In this document: positions 59,110 to 64,000 of the stretch, piece by piece
Layout: each line of letters opens with the position of its first letter
Position numbering within the stretch: the stretch's first letter is position 1
DNA from: Capsicum annuum
Lineage: Eukaryota > Streptophyta > Magnoliopsida > Solanales > Solanaceae
Assembly: GCF_002878395.1 (NCBI RefSeq)
Contig: NW_025856392.1
Span: 20,904-84,903 of the forward strand
Length of the DNA: 64,000 bases
Reading direction: 5' to 3'
Position numbers and translations under genes: made by a program
The notes under the pieces: model-generated
Databases searched by the model: none
Told to the model about the DNA's origin: nothing
The model's input: only the letters and a program-made list of their open reading frames with translations

Positions 59110-61946
59110 TGTAATACCCCAATTCGCTGAACCAGAATGCTACACGATCCTCATGACCCTGAGCGACCACAAGCTAACCCATGACTGATATCTGTACCTG
59201 TATACTATAAATCATGATATAATAGTACGGAATACATAGAACTATAAGGCCATAAGGTTCAACTGAATACAAATATGTGGGCGAAAATAGCCAAAACAAC
59301 TGAATCTGAACGTAAAACTGAAAGTAATTTTGGAAGCCTCTAAACTATTTGAATAAGGAGTTGAAGGAACATGTCTCCAACTAACTCTGTAAAACTAAAC
59401 TGAAGAATAAATAAATAAATTAAATCATATTTTCCTCGAATCAATGAGGACTCACTGTGTCTCTACAACTGGAACGCTACTGCTACTGCTGGGCTGGAGC
59501 TCGTGTCTCGGAACCTATGGTGTAACATGAAAAGAAAGCACTATAGTATAAATGCGTCAGTACAACTATTGAGTATACGAGGAAGGTAGGATGAACATAA
59601 AGGGTTTCATGTATGAACAACACTAACTGACTAATATGAACGTGGGATTGCAAACACACATATGTAGAAACTGGGACCTTGAATACGTGATAGCATTACT
59701 TGTAAGCCAATATATGGTTTACTGATAACTGTCATGACTACTACTAAAACTGATAACATAGATGACTGTACCTGAAAGTCCTATATGTACTGAAATCTAA
59801 AGAACGTTGTTAGTTTTTTTATTAAGACTGATACTGAAATTGATAACATGGATGACTCTATCTGACAGTCCTGTATACACTGAAATCTGAAGAACTATTT
59901 GAGTTCTTTTACTGAGACTAATACTGAAACTGTGGCAAGTAGTGTTTAGTCGAAATGCCCCATGTATCCCATTATGGCTAAGATGGGGTCCAATCCCTTT
60001 ATGAGTGACCCTTATCTGGCGGGTACTCAATGAGAATGGTGGGAACCCTAAACTGACAGGTTAAGCCACCTCATCAAACCTAAACAGATGGATTAAGATG
60101 TCTCAACTTATGTTGGCTACGTAGTTCTGTAACACAAGGATTTCTACTAAGAATCACACCCTAAAATGGCGGGTGAGTTTCCATCCTTGGGTTCACTCGG
60201 TGCAAACCTCTACTCCCATCAAACCTAAACAGATGGATTAAGATGTCTCAACTTATGTTGACTTGATCTTACTAAATTCCATTGACTGGCGGAATGTTAC
60301 TAATATCTGACAACTAATTGAGAGTACTGAAGTTACAAATATTGACTGTGAATACCGAGATTGCTGAGGTTACTGAACACTGAGACTACTGAATTACTAG
60401 ACTACTGAGATTTTTGATTTTTCCTGCGTTACATGACTGACTGAATTCTATAGATCATGGCTTGACTGAGAGTATCGTGAAAACATGACATGGCTCTCGG
60501 AACACAACTATATTTTTCGAGTACATGTACCCCTAAGACTCGATGGAAGGAAACTGATGCACATGACTGACTTGATCATAAGAGTAGAGTCCATAATATA
60601 TAATATCATAAGTAGGGATCTCATACTAAGCATGCTTATCAATAGTGTATTACATGGAAAGGATTTCATATCACATGGAAGTACTTACACAATCTTAATA
60701 TCATGTTCATTGCATAATCATATTGGCAACACATACTAATTGCATGGAAGTTCATGTGGATTGCATATTTATCATACATGTTGTTCATAAGTAGGATTTG
60801 CAAGTAAACATAGCATAATCTCAGAAGAATAGTTCATGAGTATTCCAACAACTTTCACAAGGCACATTAACAACATAGAAGTCATTGGAACGTAAGGGCA
60901 TATCATGAATCCTTCACTTAGTCACAATTTAGCTATATTGCATGGCTTCTAGTTCCTTAGGCATTTTATCAAACACCTTACATGCACATCTTAAGCATAG
61001 GTGAATTCATCAAATTATACATCATGAACAACCAAAGTTACATGTTTCCAACTCATATGATATCATGAATTCACAAAAATATATAATGATTCCATCTTGG
61101 GAATCACCCATTACTAACAGCATGATCATCAACCCCCAAAAATATAGAAATCATACTTTATAATGAAAAGGAGGAAAACAATCAAGCATCAACGTGGGTA
61201 TGATCATATCACCACAATCAACCAAGCTTTTGTATTTTAAAGTTTGATTCTTGAACTCTATGAACGAATTGAATCCATAGATGAACACTACACACACCAT
61301 AGAAGGAAGATTCTTGATGATTGATGGAGGAATTTCCTCGAAATCGGATCTTCAAGCCTACTTATGCAACCCTAGTTGTTTTTATCCTTTAGTGCTCTTG
61401 GATGATGAGCTTTGAGATGAAAATAGTGTTGCAGTATGTTTATAAGATATAAATTTCATAGGGTTAAGTTTAGGGAGGTATAAGGAGCATTTAAAGGCTT
61501 AATTACCTTTAAAATAACTCAAGTGGAGTGTTTTTGACACCTGGAATTTGCTTAGGCGGTGCCCAAGTGATCACCTATGCCTAGGTTGGGCAGCGCCTAA
61601 CCAATCGCCTATGCTTGGGTTAGGCGGCGCCTAACGAATCGCCTATGCTTACTGTCTCTAACAAAAATGGGCATAACTTTTTTTTCGGGTATTGGATTAA
61701 GGCAAAATTGGTATCGGTGGAAAGATAATTCAATTTTCTAAAACTTAGTGGGTCTAAAACAGACAAAATACCATATTAACATCAAGTTATACTCATTCAA
61801 AGATGACCCTTGAAAAATCAAACACTAAAGCTTGATGGATTCAAAAACTCTTAGCTTGTATTACCTTAAGTGACTCATATGAACATGCTTAATAGATTAT
61901 AAGCTATCCTATCACTATGATATTCATTGTAAGTCATGCACTCAAG
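59110..61946 (-). repeat. D 5' LTR (outer end truncated)
   Basis: It is homologous to 51214-54101 from TGTAATACCCC. It stops at 'cactcaag' (61946), about 39 bp short of its partner. It contains a templated 44-bp insertion (60217-60260 copies 60072-60115) replacing LTR sequence. Confidence 0.88.
60072..60260. repeat. Exact 44-bp direct repeat in D 5' LTR
   Basis: 60072-60115 and 60217-60260 are identical over 44 bp. The other LTR has only the first; the second replaces about 35-40 bp of normal LTR there. Confidence 0.92.
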
Positions 61947-64000
61947 CCCATCATTGCACCATTCCTTAATTTCCCAATTGTCAAAATCTAGTGACACGGA
62001 GTGGAAGCGCCGCATCACGCTAAAGATCCTGTTCGACAAATTTTTCCAATTTTAAAACACGCATCCAAGGGTTAAAAGTGTCAATTTCCTGGCCCTATTT
62101 AAACCCAACAACATGGTATTTAGCTATTCTTCACCCAAAATATATTAGTTTCTCCCAAGTTTCTCGAAAGAACAAGCTAGGATTTCTATTGGGGATTCAA
62201 ATTCAATAAAGTTTCACTGTCAATCCTCATGAAATCATGAACTAAGGTATGCATAGTGTTCATTCATGGACTCATTTTCTCTATGAAGCCCAAGAATCCC
62301 TATTTATAAATTCAAGTTTATGGATTTTCTTATGAATTTCATGATTGGACTGCTTTTGTTCATGTGGCTAATCAGAAATTGAATTCTACTCCATGTTGGG
62401 TGATAAATCTTATCTGGGTTAAAGTATTATAGATATACATTCATGCAAACGTATGACTAAACCCTTGAATGATGAATTTAGAATTGAACCATAATGTTTA
62501 TCTATTGTACAATGATGTTTACATGTACTATGCCTACAATCTTTTTCGTTAAATGCCTTCATGAAGGAAAAGTGCCTAAATCGCATGATATCATGAAATC
62601 ACCATGTATGTACAAGTTTCTGACAATCACACATTTGATAAAATGCTTCTATAAAGATGGTATGGACTATGATGTTAGTTATTCGTTCAAGTAAGTTATG
62701 CTTGGTCTGTTTTCTTCCACAGAGTCCTGGGAGTACTTGTGCCTGAAACATTAGTTGTGTGCCTACAGCCAATGTTACGTTTTCACGTTACGATAAGTCA
62801 AGCTATGAACCCTTAGACTTATTTAGTCTTATGACTCAGGAAATTCCCATGATCTCATAAACTCAATCAGTTGTAAGATATCAGTAGTACTTCATCTACC
62901 AACGGGATTCAGTAATTCAACCCATGTTCATTTTAGCAAATCATGTTCAGAGTCTATTCAGATGAAAGTAGGAATTAGCACCGAGTAAACCCAAAGATGG
63001 GAACACACACTATTAGATGAGAGTGTGATTCTTAGAAGTCATCCTTGCATTCCAGACCTATGTAGCCAACATAAGTTGAGATATCAACACTATCAGATGA
63101 GGGTTGATGAGGTGGATAAGCACTGTTAGATAAGGGCCCCACCATTCTCATATAGGGGTCACTATTAGATGAGGTTCACGTATAGCTCATCCTTACTAGT
63201 GGCGCGATATTGACACCTTTCCAATTGGGGTTATAGATTGGACCCCAACTCAGCCATAATGGCGTATCAGCGGCATGACGGTTAGATAACTACTTCCCAC
63301 AGTTTCATGTTATAGAATCAGGACTATCAGATACAATCAATCATTCTTAACAATAGAACTCAAATAGTTGTTCAGAATTTAGAATTGTCAGATACAAACA
63401 ACTCAGATATTATTCGAAACTCAGATAGTTCTATCAGATTTAGGACTGTCAGATAGAGTCACTCGTGTTACCAGTCATATAAGTTATTAATAAGTCAGGT
63501 TTCTAGTATTCAGACTCAGTAATCATGTTATCACATTGTCAGTTATAGTTATGTATTTATGCATGCATTTTAACATTAATGTTAGATATTTAGGTAGCAA
63601 TAATCATGCATGTGAACCCTTGCATATAGCCTACCTCACATGTATACTCAGTACATTCCATTCTACTGACGCATTTGTGCTATGGTGCTTTCTTTTTATG
63701 TTACCCCATAGGTTTAGAGACATGAGTTCCAGATCAGCAGTATATTCTAGTTTCATTATTCAGAGTCTGAAGTGATTCCTCATCCTTCGAGGGCATGATT
63801 ATTTCTTTACTATCTCATTGATTAGCTTATTAGTTGAAGTTAGTTGGGGAAATGTACTATCAACTCTTTATTAAACTTATTCAGACATTAGAGGATTTCA
63901 AACTAGATGCAGACTATCATGTTTCAGATTTCAGTATTTTTAGTTTTATTATAGGTATTCTATTACCCCACTAAGATGTTTTATTTTTCAAATTTTGTTT
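61947..64000 (+). repeat. C2 3' LTR, remainder (runs off the window)
   Basis: It restarts at the 'atttcccaattgtcaaaatc' segment (compare 30940) and stays colinear with 30920-32967 to the window edge. The C/D stem-loop is at 63680-63711. The frames at 62494-62694 and 63536-63775 have no family features. Confidence 0.88.

Larger units (their letters stand above)
51214..61946 (-). mobile_element. D: Ty3/gypsy chromovirus inserted in the C2 3' LTR
   Basis: Read on the minus strand: 5' LTR (59110-61946), PBS (59088-59105), leader with hairpin, gag from 58890, protease, RT, RNase H, integrase and chromodomain to 54342, PPT (54104-54116), 3' LTR (51214-54101). It is the best preserved and, by position, the youngest element, since C1 has no such insert. 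Its right end lacks the last 39 or so bases of the LTR, and the adjoining C2 LTR has lost about 70 bp, so a later deletion spans that junction. All coding parts still have stops or shifts. Confidence 0.92.
33941..64000. repeat. Tandem segmental duplication, copy 2 (runs off the window)
   Basis: It repeats 13054 onward in the same order and orientation. It is longer because D (10.7 kb) is inserted in it. Position 64000 corresponds to about 32967 of copy 1, so roughly 1 kb of the unit should remain beyond the window. Confidence 0.85.
35100..64000 (+). mobile_element. C2: duplicate of C1, with nested B2 and D
   Basis: It starts TGTAATACCCC after attag. Structure: 5' LTR (35100-35175 and 43144-45676, split by B2), PBS 45681, leader hairpin, gag from 45900, pol to 50483, PPT, and 3' LTR (50879-51213 and 61947-64000, split by D). 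It is colinear with C1 but lacks the RT duplication and has its own stops. The element's end lies beyond the window. Confidence 0.9.

Overview
This window looks like repeat-rich, AT-rich nuclear DNA of a flowering plant, and I can support no host gene in it. Nearly everything recognisable is decayed Ty3/gypsy LTR retrotransposon. The coding remnants carry the gag-protease-RT-RNase H-integrase order with a chromodomain at the integrase end, which places them with the plant chromoviruses (Tekay/Del-like). All primer binding sites match plant initiator-methionine tRNA (TGGTATCAGAGC type). The style of the LTRs (TGTAATACCCC starts) would fit a Solanaceae-like eudicot, but the species cannot be decided from sequence alone.

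Layout. (1) 1-10.6 kb: element E1 on the minus strand (1024-9849), sitting inside an older LTR of a related family (E0: about 600-1023 and 9850-10615). (2) 10.6-13.05 kb: old, largely unreadable sequence with a reverse transcriptase remnant (about 11.77-11.94 kb, minus) and a candidate PBS/LTR edge at 12447-12460 (element F). (3) 13054-33940: first copy of a ~20.9 kb unit made of an F-LTR flank, then chromovirus C1 (14208-33121, plus strand), whose 5' LTR is split by the long non-coding LTR element B1 (14284-22468). (4) 33941 to beyond 64000: second tandem copy of the same unit, with flank, C2 (35100 onward) and B2 (35176-43143) at exactly the same insertion points. Its C2 3' LTR is split by another chromovirus, D (51214-61946, minus strand).

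Order of events read from the nesting: C inserted into the F LTR (5-bp duplication attag); B inserted into the C 5' LTR (tgatt); the whole block was duplicated in tandem; D then inserted only into the second copy. Both C copies share these junctions, and the two C 3' LTRs resemble each other more than each resembles its own 5' LTR.

How parts relate: C, D and E1 are former autonomous elements, all now broken by stops and frameshifts. B has LTRs, PBS and PPT but about 3.2-3.3 kb of internal DNA without gag or pol, like a LARD-type non-autonomous element. It shares a 5' leader motif with C and D, so it could have been mobilised by their proteins. The best candidates for undescribed biology are several RNA-hairpin-like structures kept in the LTRs and leaders, some with compensating base changes. 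A 100-N assembly gap at 21164-21263 is flanked by an exact 62-bp duplication and is probably an assembly artefact.
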